From Lamellibrachia columna (taxonomy: Eukaryota; Annelida; Polychaeta; Sabellida; Siboglinidae), in the NCBI GenBank assembly GCA_963662155.1, contig OY759265.1:43378227-43442226 (forward strand): 64,000 nt of DNA, written 5' to 3'. Within the stretch, counting starts at the first letter, position 1; each line of letters starts with the position of its first letter. Below, in pieces: positions 1 to 12,573 of this stretch. Both the position numbers and the translations under genes were made by a program. The notes under the pieces are model-generated. The model ran no database searches, had not been told where the DNA came from, and saw only the letters and a list, made by a program, of their open reading frames with translations.

Positions 1-331
1 TTATAGTTCGTTTGTGCAACTTTTGTATGTAGTTTTTGTTAAATCATCAGAAAAAATATTAAATTAGTTAATGCTTGTTCAAGCATATTCAAGCAATAAC
101 TGAAGTGAAGTGAAAATCGAAATGCTGAAAAATTACGATTAAAAAATTTCGTAACTTTGTCATGTGATCAGAGAGAGGATGGAAGTCATGCCCATGATCA
201 GCATTGACCCACACAGTGTTTATGATTTTGGATATCCACTATTTTGATCCTTACCAGATCTAACAACTAAAATCAATTCTTTCGATGATTTGAACAAAAA
301 TAAGCATTTCTTTATTAAATCGACTGCGGAT
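1..331 (+). repeat. Dispersed repeat D1, copy 1
   Basis: About 320 bp that recur in the same orientation at 36,963-37,280, inside an intron of lectin L1. Shared landmarks include a GTGCAACTTTTGTATGTAG block near the start, CTTTGTCATGTGATC in the middle and TTATTAAA-CGACTGC near the end. No ORF, terminal repeat or tRNA-like head is visible, so the element class is unknown. The copy may continue beyond the left edge of the window. Confidence 0.75.
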
Positions 332-1140
332 GTGGTACACAAACTATTCACACACTAGGAATTTGGACACGAATGAACCGGATTTGCAATAGGCTAAATC
401 AGTTGAGGAAGCACCTTTAAGTTTGTTAGAGGTGCAAAAACTAGTTACGTATGTAGGGGAAGGCAGTGTTAGTTGAGCCACTGGGTTAGTTGAGCCACCC
501 ATGTTTCCCAAGAAACTATAGCAGCGATAGCTACTTAGTACCATTCAATTATCAAACATGTTATTATAACATGATTGTCGTACAGTAGGTACTGTTTGTC
601 ACAACAATTGGAAAATATGAGTGAAAAGTATGTTTTTTGATGTTTTTCATAACTATTGGTGATTGTGATTAATGTTTGCTGCTGTGTAAACTATCAAAGC
701 AAGTGACTAGACTCTATTGTCTGTGAATGATTGTCGTACCCAAGGGGAGTTACTTGAGCAGTGGTTAAAGAACAAAGACAAGTGTTACTTTACTCTAACA
801 TGGAATTCATCTTTTCGAGCAAATTGGACATCGTATATCTACAAAGCAACATATTAGCAATTAGCTACACTGGTTGCGATGGGCCTATAAGTTTATATTA
901 ATTAAGTGTGTTGACTTGTCAATTAAACGTGTTGACTTGTCAGTGACATGTTGCACCCATTGTGTGGATATGTTGGCTGAGTTGTGAAGCTTTAGTAGAA
1001 GCTCTATGTAAATTATATAAATGAAGCATTTACCCAGACTCAACTTACACTATACTGTGGCTCAATATACCCCACACCAAGTGTTAGTTAAGCCAATTTA
1101 CCAACCCTGTTTGAATCAGCTACATGCAATTATCTGTGCA

Positions 1141-1216
<76 letters not shown>

Positions 1217-1540
1217 TTGATCTAAGACAAGATCTAATAATAATCATATTTTATGTGAGAAAAACGATTTTAACTTAGGAACATGACTGTGTCCTAGATG
1301 TCAAAAAGACTGAAACATAAAATTTCTCTAAATTTCAATGGATGATCTAATGAAGAATAAAATGTGTTAAATTGCTGTGTCAATTAAAATTTTAATTTCA
1401 TTTATCACATTTTTAAACCTCAACGTGTATTAAATTTTATAGAAAGTAACAAGAAATTGGATTTCAAACTTTGTATAACAGCATCCTCTGTTTGTCATTT
1501 GATATTGAAACTAAGACGTACATTTCCATTTGAATTTCAG
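332..1540. other. Non-coding 5' flank or intron upstream of the first gene
   Basis: AT-rich sequence with no convincing coding potential. Short GTTAGTTGAGCCAC-like motifs recur near 470-500 and, less exactly, near 1,060-1,100. A pure AT dinucleotide run sits at 1,143-1,213. The segment ends in a good splice acceptor (pyrimidine tract then TTTCAG, AG at 1,539-1,540), so its right part is probably an intron in the 5' UTR of the 1,910 gene. Confidence 0.45.
1143..1213. repeat. (AT)n microsatellite
   Basis: About 35 uninterrupted AT dinucleotides. An apparent ORF running through it (IYIYIY) is an artefact of the repeat. Confidence 0.97.
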
Positions 1541-1909
1541 ATTTCTCTAAGAGGTGGTCAGAGGAAATGTCTAAATCTTTGGCAGTTTACACTGTCGTCA
1601 CATGAAGCCAGCCAATGTAGATGAAGCAGTATGGATATGGAGGAAAAAACAACTGAACCTGATTTAAAGAGTGACTCTGATAAAATTATGAATTATAGCA
1701 ACATTGAGAACTTACACCTATAAAACAATTTAGCATCTTCAGAGAATTACCATGTTATAACAGTTCATTCCTGTGACGATATCCATTGTAAAGATATTGC
1801 AAATTTCAATTTAAGAAACCGTGGTGAGAGTTTATCCTCAACATCTACCTCAACATCTACCTCAACACTACAAGATACTGTAAGAAACAAAGAACACCAG
1901 GAACGTCTC
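1541..1909 (+). other. Probable 5' UTR part of the large exon, with in-frame upstream ORF
   Basis: This follows the acceptor at 1,539-1,540 and runs into the main ORF. An ATG at 1,631 is in the same frame as the 1,910 start but stops after 30 codons at TAA 1,721-1,723. The same frame is then open from 1,724 to 1,910 and reads Ser/Thr-rich and acidic, much like the downstream protein. Either this is a uORF in a leader, or a nonsense change has shortened the N-terminus by about 93 residues. The sequence cannot decide between these. Confidence 0.45.
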
Positions 1910-4900
1910 ATGGAGCAAGATAGTAGGCCAAGAGAAAATACTGTAGATGAAGTTGAGAAACCTGATTGTATGACATCAGTTAGCCAAGCAAGGATAGATG
2001 TTCAGGGAGATTGCCCTGTTCAGTCTCAGTCCATGAACTGTATTGGTGGACAAATTGTTTTGTCACTGTCACAACTGTGTGACACCCAGGCTGGTGGAGA
2101 AGTGGTGTCTGAAGTAACAAAAGATGTTTGTTCTGAGGTGGATATTGAAGCTGATTCTGCAAAAGAAGAGCCACTATATTTCACAACTGATGTGAATTCC
2201 ATGCTGCATGAAGTTAGAAAAGAGATTAGTTGTGGTGGAGAAGCAATGCAGTTGTCACAGTCGTCTGGTGCAAAACCATGTTTTGATAAAACCAAAAGTG
2301 ACAATACAGAGAAAGATGGGACATCTGAAGATGAACCAAACAACCAGTTCAGTGAGGTAAACAACAATACTGTTACAGAACAGTTAATGACAGATAGAAC
2401 AAGAAACAGGGATGATAATGAAGCTCGTGAAATTGGGATACCACCAGATGCAGGATTGCTAACATGGAAATGTGTGATTGAAGATCATTGTGATGAACTT
2501 GGCAAAAATGCAGCACACTCAAAAACTCTGAATGTTATAAATGATGTGCCAACAACAACTAGCACTATCGGGAGATGTTTGTCATATAGTAGATGTTATG
2601 GTGGCAGTCTGCAGCCAGGCATCACTGCACAAGAAGATAGAACTGGCAATGTAGCAGAAACTGATGCTCTACCAGATGGAGATACTGACCCTACTTTACA
2701 GCCCAACAGTAATTGTCTGGACCAGGAAGATGTGTTCCCTTCAGCATTTGCTACTGCCTTCAGTGGTGAAGAGCTGTATATTAAGATTACCTGTGAATTA
2801 CAGCCACAGTCATCTCCTCTTCAGCCATCTGTTAATGGTGTAGCCACAGACACTGTCAACCTATGTGAAGACAAGTGTGACGAGTGTTTCAATGATAATC
2901 TGCAGCCAGAACCTGTTATGGACAACTCTCGTGTAACAGATGAAACCAACATTGGTGTGAAATGTTTTCATCGTATACCATTATGTGGTGAAACATTGCT
3001 AACCAAAGAAGAACAGACTCCTGACTCGCAGACATCAGACTTTTATCTGACACCAATGGCAGATGAGTATTTGCCAAAGGAATGTGCTGATCTGAAATAT
3101 GAAGCAGAAACAAGGATGCTAAGCAAAGAAGAAGTGTTTGAGATGGAACAGGAATCGCAAGTAGATCTGGAGGTGTGCTGTGTTGAGGCTGAAGAAAAAA
3201 TGGATGAAAGACCTGCAACCAAAGTGAACGTTTTTGAAGTGGATCAACAGTTCATGGAAGGTCTAAGCAATTCCTCTGTTCAATCAGAAAGTGGCATAAA
3301 AGAAAGGCCAATGCATAAAGCGGAAGTCGTTGAGATGAACAAGCAGTCTGTCATAGATCAGGAAATGTTCTGTGTTGGGTCTGATGGTGAAATGGAAGAG
3401 AGACCTGATAGCATTTTTGAAGTGGACCAACAGTTGGTGGTACATCTAAAAATGCCCTATGATGAATCTGAAAACAAAACAGAAGAGGTAACAGTAAAGA
3501 AATTAGATGTCTTTGAGATAGACCAGCAGACAGTTGTCAATCTGAAAAGTTCCTCTATTGAATCTGATAGTAAAACGGAGGAGATAGCTGTAAACAGACC
3601 AGATGCATTTGAAGTGAGCCAACAATCGGTTGTAGACTTGGACATTTCTTTTGAATCTGAAGATAAAATAGAAGAGAAACCAGCAAACAAAGTCTTTGAG
3701 AAGGAAATTTCCTGTGTTGATTCTGAAGATCAAATGGAAGAGAGATCAGTAAGTAATGTCCAAGTCTTTCCATTTGACCACCAATCAATGGCAGACCTGG
3801 AATGTGTTGAACATGATGTAAATGTCACCATTGACATAGTGAAGTCTCAACAACAGAACTACATTGAGGAAACTATACCCACAGATACAAATGATGGAAG
3901 ACAAGAATGTCCAGAAAATAAAGAGTATAGTCACACGTATGTAAACGAATCTTGTTCCTCGTCAGCAAAGCCACATGTTTTGGTCACTGACCAAATAGAA
4001 AATGTGACACATGAGACTTCTTATGGTGTCAAAGTCATGGTGCAGATTGTGAGCATGGATCAAGCCTGCAGTTCTTGCAATCCCAAAGGTTCTGATTTGG
4101 TTGTTGGTGAAATAGGAATGTGCATGGAAGATAGTGATATGCTAAAAGAACCGCATCGATTAGGAGAAACTAGTGAAGCAGTTCCGTCTCCAGCACAAGA
4201 CAGTGGCACAGATTTATCAACACTGCCAACAACAATGTCGCCGAATGGTGATCTCACTGTGAATAAAGCAATGGGTATTGTGGCAAAGCAAGAAGATCAG
4301 ACATTGTCTGCACAGCACATACACTTGTCTACCATGAGTACAGTGCAACAGGTGGAAAGTAGAGGACAGATTTCATCTGGTGTGCTAATCAACACAATTG
4401 ATGAAGAAAGCACTGTTTTGATGGAGGTTTGTGGGCAAGACAGCGCATGCAACATTACTTTCGCCAGAGAGCAACAATACAATACAACAACATCCACAGA
4501 CATCCATAGGTTTGAAAAAACAGTGGCCATGCTTTCTGCGTCAGATGAAAACACTATTTCTGAAGACAAGGATTCTAACAAACAGAAAGGTGTGACACAG
4601 GAACCTACTGAACATGCGAACAATGTATCTGCAGGAAAGATGCAGGTTCCAGTTTCTTATTCTGGGCCTTCATCAGCCACCATCTTGAAACAGGATACAC
4701 ATGAAGACACATGTGTTCACAAGGAGTTACAGGACAGACACCACAGTATGACAGCAGAGAATAGTCGCAACCCTCTGGTTGAAAAACAAGAAACCAATAT
4801 AGTTTACAAGAAGAATCCAACAGATGACAGCACTGAACCAGAAACATATCTAGTTTATAAGAATCCAACAGATGGCAGCATTGAGCTTCAATTGCAATCA

Positions 4901-6463
4901 CTGCTAGAACCTTCTGATGATGACATACACCAGAGAAGTATTCTGGAAGACCCGTACACAAAGATCAAGAGTTGCATCCACACAACTGCATGCAACAGTA
5001 AGCTGGTGGTACAGTTTGCATCTCCCTTAGCCAGCTTCATAGAATATAGCAATGAAGAGTCAAGCTGCAGTTCAGAGGACACACAAGACGCCATTGAGAC
5101 CATGATGTATCTGAATAATGATGCCATATACAGTGAACATGATTTCACATTCAGCACAGTGCCAAAACCTTGGGGATTTGAAGATGACCAACTGAGATAT
5201 GCAGGGGGTAGTGTGTCTGATACTAGCAAAAGTATAGAAATGTCAGGTTTGAACAGTAATGTTGACAGCAAACAAGAACTGTCTGGATACTCCATGAACA
5301 GCAGTGGTGTCATTGGAGTAAATCACAATGAAGTGCTATGTCTGTCTCCAGTGCATGACAAAATGACTGGAAGGAATTTAGCAGAAACAAAATGTGAAGA
5401 AGAGAAATATGGAACTCACAAATGCTTCTCTTGTGAGAACTGCGATATTAATGCTTGCAGCCATTGCAAAAATGATACTTTTAAAGTTGTACCAAACAAC
5501 CAGCAAGAAGTAAGAAATTCAGTGTGCTCTGTGGATTTGTTCAGTTACCCATGCGTAGAAGTTCAAGCTGACAATACTGATGAGCAAGAGGCAGACAGTG
5601 TCAGTGTTGATGAACTCCAGGAACATTGTAAGGTAACTGAACATTCACGCATCATCAGAGAAGATATGAAATGCTGTGTAAATGATCTTTTGGAGGCCGT
5701 GTACAGGCAAGTCGACACGTCAGAAATGAGTGCTTTCAATACAGAAGAATTTGAAGATGTCCCAGCAGATGCAACAAACACTACACAACGTTATGATGTT
5801 GTTTTGACTTTGAAAGACATAATCCAACAAAAAGTAAATAATATATCTGCTGAAAATATTAACATCATTGAAGGGAGAACATTCCCAGTGGATACAAAAA
5901 GTGGTACATTGTATGATGATAGTGACCCTATGATACAGATGATTGAAGAAAGTGAACACGAAGTGCCAGTGCCCAGTGGATGTCTTGACACTGACACTGT
6001 ACAAGATAAATGCTTCAGCGCAGTCAGTTTGAGTTGCAAGCACAAGAAACGAAAAGAAATCGGTGTTGGCCTGGAAAGTGCCATTCCAAATAAGTTACAA
6101 AAGCTGGCAGCTGGTAAAGATATTAACCACTGCCATGTTGAACCAGCTACTAAACTGCAGGAGAGTGATGGTGGACAGCACAGTAGTTGGAAGAAGGAGA
6201 CAAGTGCTGTGGTAGAAGATCAACAGGTACCCAACGATGAGGCGTCTCTCCAGCAAGAAGAATCACTATATGGAGGTAAGCATCACATATTCTTACTGTT
6301 TTGTTCGAGTCCTGTGAAACAATATTTTTGTAATACTCTGTATTCAGAATAATAATTTTAAAGCAGTATTTCAATAATATCAAACATGAAATTAAAAAAT
6401 TTGCTGTTTTGATCAGGCAGGTGGGTCCATGTAAAAAAATGCACACCAACATCCAGTTTATCA

Positions 6464-6494
<31 letters not shown>

Positions 6495-6504
6495 CATATA
6501 TATA

Positions 6505-6540
<36 letters not shown>

Positions 6541-7923
6541 ATTCAAAGTTGCTCACTGCTCACTTTACCTTACCTACCTTGGGATACCACCTTACATTAG
6601 GATGATTCTGATTACAGGATTTGTTTGGCTCCTTGTCGATCAGATCTTCTTCAGAATCTAACAATACTTCAGAGTTTCTGGTTTCAGTTGTTTGTTATCA
6701 TCTTATTATAATCCACACTGAATATCTATGTACGTTTTGCATCTCGGGTGTCAAACTTTCAGGGTTCTTCTATAAGTCGTCTCAGTTTTATTTTAATTTT
6801 TATTCACCCCATGTTTAGCCATTCTACAAACAATAAAATTACCCTTTGTCGTTATTGCGTAGAAATGTCTGCAACGCTACATGAACAATTACGTTCAATT
6901 GTTGACAACGTCATGGCTCTTTTCTTTGATTGTCTGAAGTCACGTTATGCAAGGACAAGGCATTGCTACATGTTGCTATAACTGCCAGTAGTATGTCGCA
7001 AATTGGAGAGTTGGAAAGAAGCATTCTATACATTGACTGGCAGCACCAAGTACCAAGGCATTGATGAATATGTAAACACAATTGGTAAACACTTACGAAC
7101 TACTAAGTTATCCCGTCCGGAGGATGGGCATTTTGCTAGTAATCATACAATCCCCAGGGTTGACCAGAATTTATGTGTGTGGTTTTTAAATGAGTTAATA
7201 GATTTGGCTTGTAATACAGTGGGGAGCGGTGGTCTAATGATTAGAGCACCCGCCTGTCGATCAAGAGGACGGTGGTTCGATTCCACCTCCGCCGTTTCGA
7301 AGCTTGGGCAGTTTCGTTCACCCCACTTTGCCCGTGTCTTTCGGAAGAGACACTAAAAGCCGTTGGTCCAAACTCCTGCGTTAGCTCAAGATTGGGCTGT
7401 TTGGAGTATAACTACTTGAGACTGATTATGGGAGGCTATTACATGGTCCATCCACTCTAAGAGGGAAAGCATTTTTTCTTATATTTAAATTTGCTTTTTG
7501 CATAAATGTTTTGAGAGTGTGATGTGTATTCCTTGTTGTCAGAGAGGCTTCCTTTCATTTTAAGATATTTGTTGCAGATTCATAGTCATATATTTCGTGC
7601 ATAATTAAAAAACTTCTAGATAGGTAAATTAGATATACATATGTGGTGTCTGAATGTGGCAAATCACCATATATTAGAACTAAACATCCTAGTTTCTTGA
7701 GTACCCCTAATTATCAAATGTAACAGTATTTGCTCAATGTAAAAAAAATGTAGTGGTATAACAGTTACATTTTGAAGTCTGTGTCATAGTTTGTGATGTC
7801 CCATTTTCCTAGAGACACCATCACAGTGCGCAAAGCAGAGTAACTCTGAGTCATCATTCCATTGGAAGTATGCACCATCTATTGGCTCTCCTGTCCTATT
7901 GGCTGGCAATGCAGCTACTGCAG
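1910..7923 (+). CDS. Large acidic, low-complexity, probably nuclear protein (partial; exons 1910-6275 and 7813-7923)
   Basis: I do not recognise the family. The first coding exon gives about 1,455 residues rich in Ser, Thr, Glu, Asp and Cys, with no globular enzyme domain visible. Residues about 409-636 hold roughly eight imperfect 25-33-residue repeats with a core like VFEVDQQ followed by an acidic stretch and EERP. A Cys-rich cluster, CFSCENCDINACSHC, lies near residue 1,171 and could bind zinc. A basic KHKKRKE near 1,377 resembles a nuclear localisation signal. The reading frame nominally continues to 6,352, but GGAG|GTAAGC at 6,275/6,276 is a strong donor. A downstream exon (acceptor TTTTCCTAG, 7,813-7,923, donor CAG|GTAATT) joins in phase 1 and stays open for all 37 codons, again ending in phase 1. 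Later exons were not found, and a LINE fills the next intron. Translation most likely starts at 1,910 because the in-frame ATG at 1,631 is blocked by TAA 1,721. The function is unknown; a disordered chromatin or scaffold protein is only a guess. Confidence 0.7.
6464..6536. repeat. Imperfect (AT)n / (ATAC)n microsatellite
   Basis: Alternating AT interrupted by AC and by a short TATAATATGT spacer. Intronic, with no coding meaning. Confidence 0.95.
6701..7139 (+). mobile_element. Non-autonomous Helitron-like element, copy H1 (439 bp)
   Basis: Starts with TCTTATTATAATC after a host A and ends with TTTTGCTAG followed by a host T, the A|TC...CTRR|T arrangement of Helitrons, without a target duplication. 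Just before the end is a hairpin, CCCGTCC-GGA-GGATGGG (7-bp stem with one G-T pair), as expected at a Helitron 3' end. The 5' part carries a block with CTCGGGTGTCAAACTTTCAG that recurs in H2 (20,850-22,276) and inverted in H3 (58,561-58,945). No Rep/helicase ORF is present, so it is non-autonomous. Confidence 0.72.
7220..7470 (+). mobile_element. tRNA-derived SINE (S1)
   Basis: The head resembles a tRNA: GGGAGCGGTGGTC start, an A-box-like TAATGATTAGAGC, and a perfect B box GGTTCGATTCC at 7,274-7,284 followed by CACCTCCGCC. Downstream is a central domain with CACTTTGCCCGTGTCTTTCG and AAAAGCCGTTGGTCC that recurs in S2 (41,690-41,955, minus). The anticodon arm is poor and the sequence runs on without a tRNA end, so this is a SINE rather than a functional tRNA gene. 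Confidence 0.8.
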
Positions 7924-8248
7924 GTAATTACTGCTGTTTATATTCTTCATAACGATTGGATGCATTTCTTCCGTTTTAGTCGGATCTAACATAATAAGAA
8001 TCCAACAGATGGCAGCACTATATTTCTTGTGGTAGCAGTATTGGTATTTCTTAGACTTGCATCCAAGATATTTACTATAATTCAGTTTATGCCTGTGTTT
8101 GTTTGTTCCCTCATATCTCTGCCATATATGGGGCTGACCTTTTTAGGCAAGCTTCTGGGCCCTATTTGGCACTATACTATTATTAAATGTAAACATTTTT
8201 GCCAGCCTATATTCTCCGATAATCGTTGCAAATTATGTTAGGTATAAT
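7924..8248 (+). other. Start of intron 2 of the large acidic protein gene
   Basis: Non-coding sequence after donor GTAATT at 7,924. It contains at 7,994-8,017 a 24-bp exact copy of exon sequence 4,857-4,880 (the AATCCAACAGATGGCAGCA segment), which also looks like a CTCF-type core. No exon was found. Confidence 0.5.
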
Positions 8249-8249
8249 T

Positions 8250-11200
8250 TTTTTAGGAGAGCAATCGCTCTCACTCCCTATTGCTAGGGCTAATCAATCA
8301 TCCATGCAGCGTTGTACCGCTTGCACTAAAATCACTTGCTCCCAACTGGAGCTGCATGTCGCTCCCTCTGACGGCTAAGTTTTCATCCTTTCGAACGACA
8401 CTTGTGAATTTAGTGGGATCCTGTGCTTCTGAGGATCCTAGATTTTGATCCCGAAGCGTTAGACCGTTAGATTTCCATGATTAGATGAATCGCTCAGAAT
8501 CTTTAGTTCTCGGGAGCTCGATATATACTATATGAGTTAAAATTGACAAGAAATTGTAGAAGTTTATCCAAAAAATTTGACAAACTTGAATACAGCCTAA
8601 AATCACTAAATGTTAATTTTGACTGTACAGGTATAACCGAAACTTGGATAAAGCCGTTGGAAAGCATTGATAGTTATAATATGACAGATTACACATTTCT
8701 GTCAAAACCTAGAATGGAAAAACGAGGAGGAGGTGTTGGTATGTATATTGCTAACAGGTTAAAGTTTAAGGAAAGAAATGACATAAATACAAACTCTGAG
8801 AATTGTCTATATGAATCATTATTTGTAGAAGTCGAAACCGAAAAAAACAAAATTGTTATTGGTGTTATCTATAAACCGCCTGACACATGCATACATACAT
8901 TTAATATACAATTTAATGATTTATTAGGAAGAATTTCAAATGAAAGAAAGAAATGCATATTAATGGCAGATTTTAACATTGACTTACTTAGGTCTGACAC
9001 AAACCACCAAACAACAGATTTTATCCATAAGTTTTCCAATGCATTCTATCCAACAATTAGCAAACCAACTAGGGTCACAAAACAGACAGCTACACTCATA
9101 GACAATATTATAACCAACATTCATGAATATTCAGTAAAATCTGGTATCCTTTATAATGACATATCAGATCACTTCCCGATATTTACATTTTATGAATTAG
9201 GGGTAAAAAGAGAAAATGAGTACAAAATTGTTTACAAACGCATGGCTAGCTCAGCAAACATAAGCAAATTAAAAACACAATTACAAACTTCAAACTGGGA
9301 GGAGGTGTACAAGGATCAAAACCCCTGCACTTCATATGATACCTTTCTGGAAATACTAAACACACAAATGAATGAATGCTTGTTTACCATGGAAAAAATG
9401 TATGGTGAAAACCTGCAAAAGCGAATGGATCACGAAAGGCATTTAATATCCTGTAGGCAAAAAAATCACCTGTTCAAAATATTTAAGTGCAACCCTTCTA
9501 CCGAAAGTGAGATTATCTACAAGAATTACAAAAACAAACTGACTCATGTAATCAGACAGTCAAAGAAAAAATATTTTAAAGAAAAATTTGAGCTATATAA
9601 AAATTATTGCAGAAAAATATGGAGCACCATAAATAAAGTTATAAAGTCCAAAGATAATAAATCTGTAATAAATGATAAATTTATTACATCAGATCGTACC
9701 CACTGTACAGACAAAAGGGAAATAGTGGACCATTTCAATAATTATTTTACCAACATAGGTCATCGCCTTAATGTAAACTTAACACAAACAGGTAATGACC
9801 AAACACAATTTATAAAAAAAAATGCATCAAGTTTTTTCTGTACACCTACATATCCAGAGGAAATAATTAACATAGTAAAAAAAGCAAATTCAAAGAAATC
9901 AAGTGGATTCGACAATGTTGATCCATACATTATTAAACAAGTTATACCACAAATTGCAAATCAACTTGCCCACATTTTCAATAATTCACTTATGACTGGC
10001 ATCGTGCCCAGCAAACTAAAAATAGCAAAGGTTATCCCCTTGCATAAAAGTGAAAACCCTGAACTATTCTCAAAGTATAGACCTATTTCTATCCTTCCAT
10101 GCCTCTCAAAAATACTGGAACGCCTAATGTACAATAGGCTTTACAATTTTTTAACAGAACACAACATAATATAAAAAAACAATATGGATTTAGGAAAAAC
10201 TATTCTACATATATGGCACTGATTGATTTGGTTGATAAAATATCAAGTAACATGGACCATAAAAAGTATAATATAGGTGTTTTTCTTGATCTCTCCAAGG
10301 CTTTCGATACAATAGATCATAACATTTTATTAAATAAACTTCAATGCTACGGTGTAAGAGGTAATGCCTGCAATTGGTTTAAAAGCTATCTTAATAACAG
10401 AAGACAGTATGTATCGTATAACAGTATGTGTCGTATAACAAAGCAGACTCAAGGAGTTCCACAAGGATCTATATTAGGCCCATTACTCTTTATTTTATAT
10501 ATAAATGATATAGAAAATGTATCAGATATCCTAAATCCTATAATGTTTGCAGATGACACAAGTCTCTTTCATGCTCATACATGCTTCAACACTCTCATCG
10601 AAGAGGTAAACATAGAAATACAAAACATGGTTCAACATGGTTCCATACCAACAAACTTTCCCTAAACACCAAAAAGTCAAATTTTATTATATTCACACCA
10701 AAAGGAAAAAATACAATATCAACAGTGCCTTAATACAAGTAGATGGAAACAAAATAAAGCATGTCAAATTCACCAAATTCCTAGGGATATTTATAGATGA
10801 GCACTTAAGTTGGACAACACATATTGATAATCTATCAAAACAAGTAGCACAGAATGTGGGAATGCTTAACAAATTAAAACATTTTCTCCCTATGTATACA
10901 ATGAGAACTATTTATTGTTCATTGATCTTATCACATTTACAATATTGCACTCTATTGTGGGAAAATTCATATTGTACAAACTTAAACAAACTAAGAATAC
11001 TACAGAAGAAAGCTATTAGGATAATCACAAATTCTCATTACACACTGATCCTCTATTCTCAAAGTTAAAACTATTAAAATTGGATGATTTATATAAACAT
11101 CAACTAGGTATTTTTATGTATAAAGCAGCAAATAACAAACTCCCAGATTCTATGTAATCAATGCTTACGAGAATAGAAAATATCCACAAACATAATCTAA

Positions 11201-12079
11201 GAAACCAAAATAGCTATTATATCCAAAACATAAGAACAAACAGCAGGAAATGTACAATAAATTATTCAGGACCAGTATTCTGGAATGCATTACCTAGTAA
11301 ATTAAAACAACTAGTGTCCATTAACCAATTTAAAAATAAACTGAAAGAACTGTTACTCTCTAAATATCAATGACTTTACAGTAAACACTGCAAATAAGAA
11401 ACTTTGTATTTGTACAAAATGTACTCTATATCTACATTTATTTTCACATGGTGGAGAAGACCATGTGTTATCATGCTTATGTAATATTTAATGTAGTCAG
11501 GGTCATGTGTTACTTAATGTATTCATGCTCACATTTAATGAATACATGACACTTGTGTAGTTAGTGTATTATTTGTTCATATTATTCAAAGTACAAATTA
11601 TATGTTGATATTTAAACAACATTTTAACATATACTCTAAATCTACCTTTATTTTAACATGGCAGAAAAAACCATGAATTGATGTTCGTGTAGTATTTAAT
11701 GTATTCATGGTTCCTGCATTACTTAATGTGTTCATGTTCACATTGTAATGTATTCATGTGCAATAATTAGTTAGGTTATTAGTGTAGTTTTTTCATAATT
11801 CTAACTACAATTTGTATGTACATATATTTAAGAATTTTTTTACATTATATTGAATTTTACATGCAATAATGTTGCTTAGTATATGTTTTTGGCTTAAGCC
11901 TCAGGAAACAAAATAATTATGTTGATTTATTTCTGGGTGGTCCTCGTCATAAGCCCCGCGGGGTTTCTAGACGATCTCCTTGGTTGCTCCGCTATTTGTA
12001 TAATCTGTGACTCGAATCATATTGTAAGTATGTTAAAATGTATGTGTAGCCAAAATAAAGTTATTCATTCATTCAAAAC
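8250..12079 (+). mobile_element. Decayed non-LTR retrotransposon (CR1/L2-like LINE-1 of this window)
   Basis: An APE-type endonuclease and reverse transcriptase reading region (8,525-11,373) is followed by about 700 bp of AT-rich 3' UTR. The end is AATAAAG then TTATTCATTCATTC, an ATTC-type simple tail typical of CR1/L2-like elements. A GC-richer stretch at about 8,250-8,520, starting near GAGAGCAATCGCTCTC, is probably the element's 5' UTR. No ORF1 was recognised and no target-site duplication found, so the left border is approximate. It lies in sense orientation in intron 2 of the preceding gene. Confidence 0.85.
8525..11373 (+). pseudogene. LINE ORF2: APE endonuclease plus reverse transcriptase, frameshifted
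   Basis: Endonuclease motifs appear in order: NCRSLSKKFDKL start, TETWIKP, an AxFNIDL-like ADFNIDLL and SDHFPIF. The RT follows: SSGFDNVDPYIIK, SKYRPISILPCLSKILE, FLDLSKAFDTIDHN, GVPQGSILGPLLFILYIND and the catalytic FADDTSLF. Thumb and tail sequence continues to 11,373. The frame is broken at least four times: in an A-run near 10,172, near 10,640-10,700 (a short KLSLNTKKSNF stretch lies in the third frame), near 11,040, and by TAA at 11,156. The open pieces are 8,543-10,174, 10,213-10,665, 10,637-11,068 and 11,161-11,373. It encoded target-primed reverse transcription but is now inactive. Placement in CR1/L2/Daphne-like clades is inferred from style and tail. Confidence 0.88.
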
Positions 12080-12332
12080 GCCATTATCACCGCGTAATTC
12101 GTAAACCGACCGTAAATGGCCGCCATGCGGAGCGCCTGAAACCGGTCGTAACCGGCTGGCGGTGGTTTCCCCTGACACGGGCTTGCATATTCAATTCCAT
12201 AAAACTTTTAAATGTCCATTTAAAATGGAAAATTCCCCGGTTTTTCGCAGATATAAAATGCGGTTACTATATCTGCGGTGATGCGAATACGCACAAAGCT
12301 TATGTATATTCTGCAGAAAAAATAAATAAATA

Positions 12333-12367
12333 CCCGGCGATCCGTGTAGTTTTCTACGGATGCTGGG
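12333..12367. other. Strong hairpin
   Basis: Arms CCCGGCGATCCGTGTAG and CTACGGATGCTGGG pair over about 14 bp, with two bulged bases, around a TTTT loop. It follows an AATAAATAAATA stretch. The role is unknown; it could be an RNA terminus or transposon structure. Confidence 0.5.
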
Positions 12368-12573
12368 CTTATCTTCAAGTCGGATAAAAAAATTGCTTCA
12401 GCACTAAAAAGACAAATATACTAGTGGCTTTTTTGCACTGTGCTATTATTTGTTTTGAACAATTTGCCCCCCTATATTGTTATTCGGCAATATACTATCA
12501 TTAAATTTGACCGATTTGCCACCCTATACTGTTATTTGGCCTAGTTTATTTGGCACTGGAGAGTATGTGGATT

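Larger units (their letters stand above)
6276..7812 (+). other. Intron 1 of the large acidic protein gene
   Basis: Bounded by GTAAGC at 6,276 and a pyrimidine-rich TTTTCCTAG ending at 7,812, with phase 1 on both sides. It contains an AT microsatellite, a Helitron-like element and a tRNA-derived SINE, listed separately. The remainder shows no coding sequence. Confidence 0.65.

Noticed and set aside
6276..6352. C-terminal extension of the acidic protein to the stop at 6,350-6,352
   Set aside because: A strong donor GTAAGC at 6,276 and an in-phase downstream exon make this intron sequence.
7220..7292. tRNA gene (Asp-like)
   Set aside because: The B box is perfect, but the anticodon arm does not fold well and the sequence continues into a SINE body.
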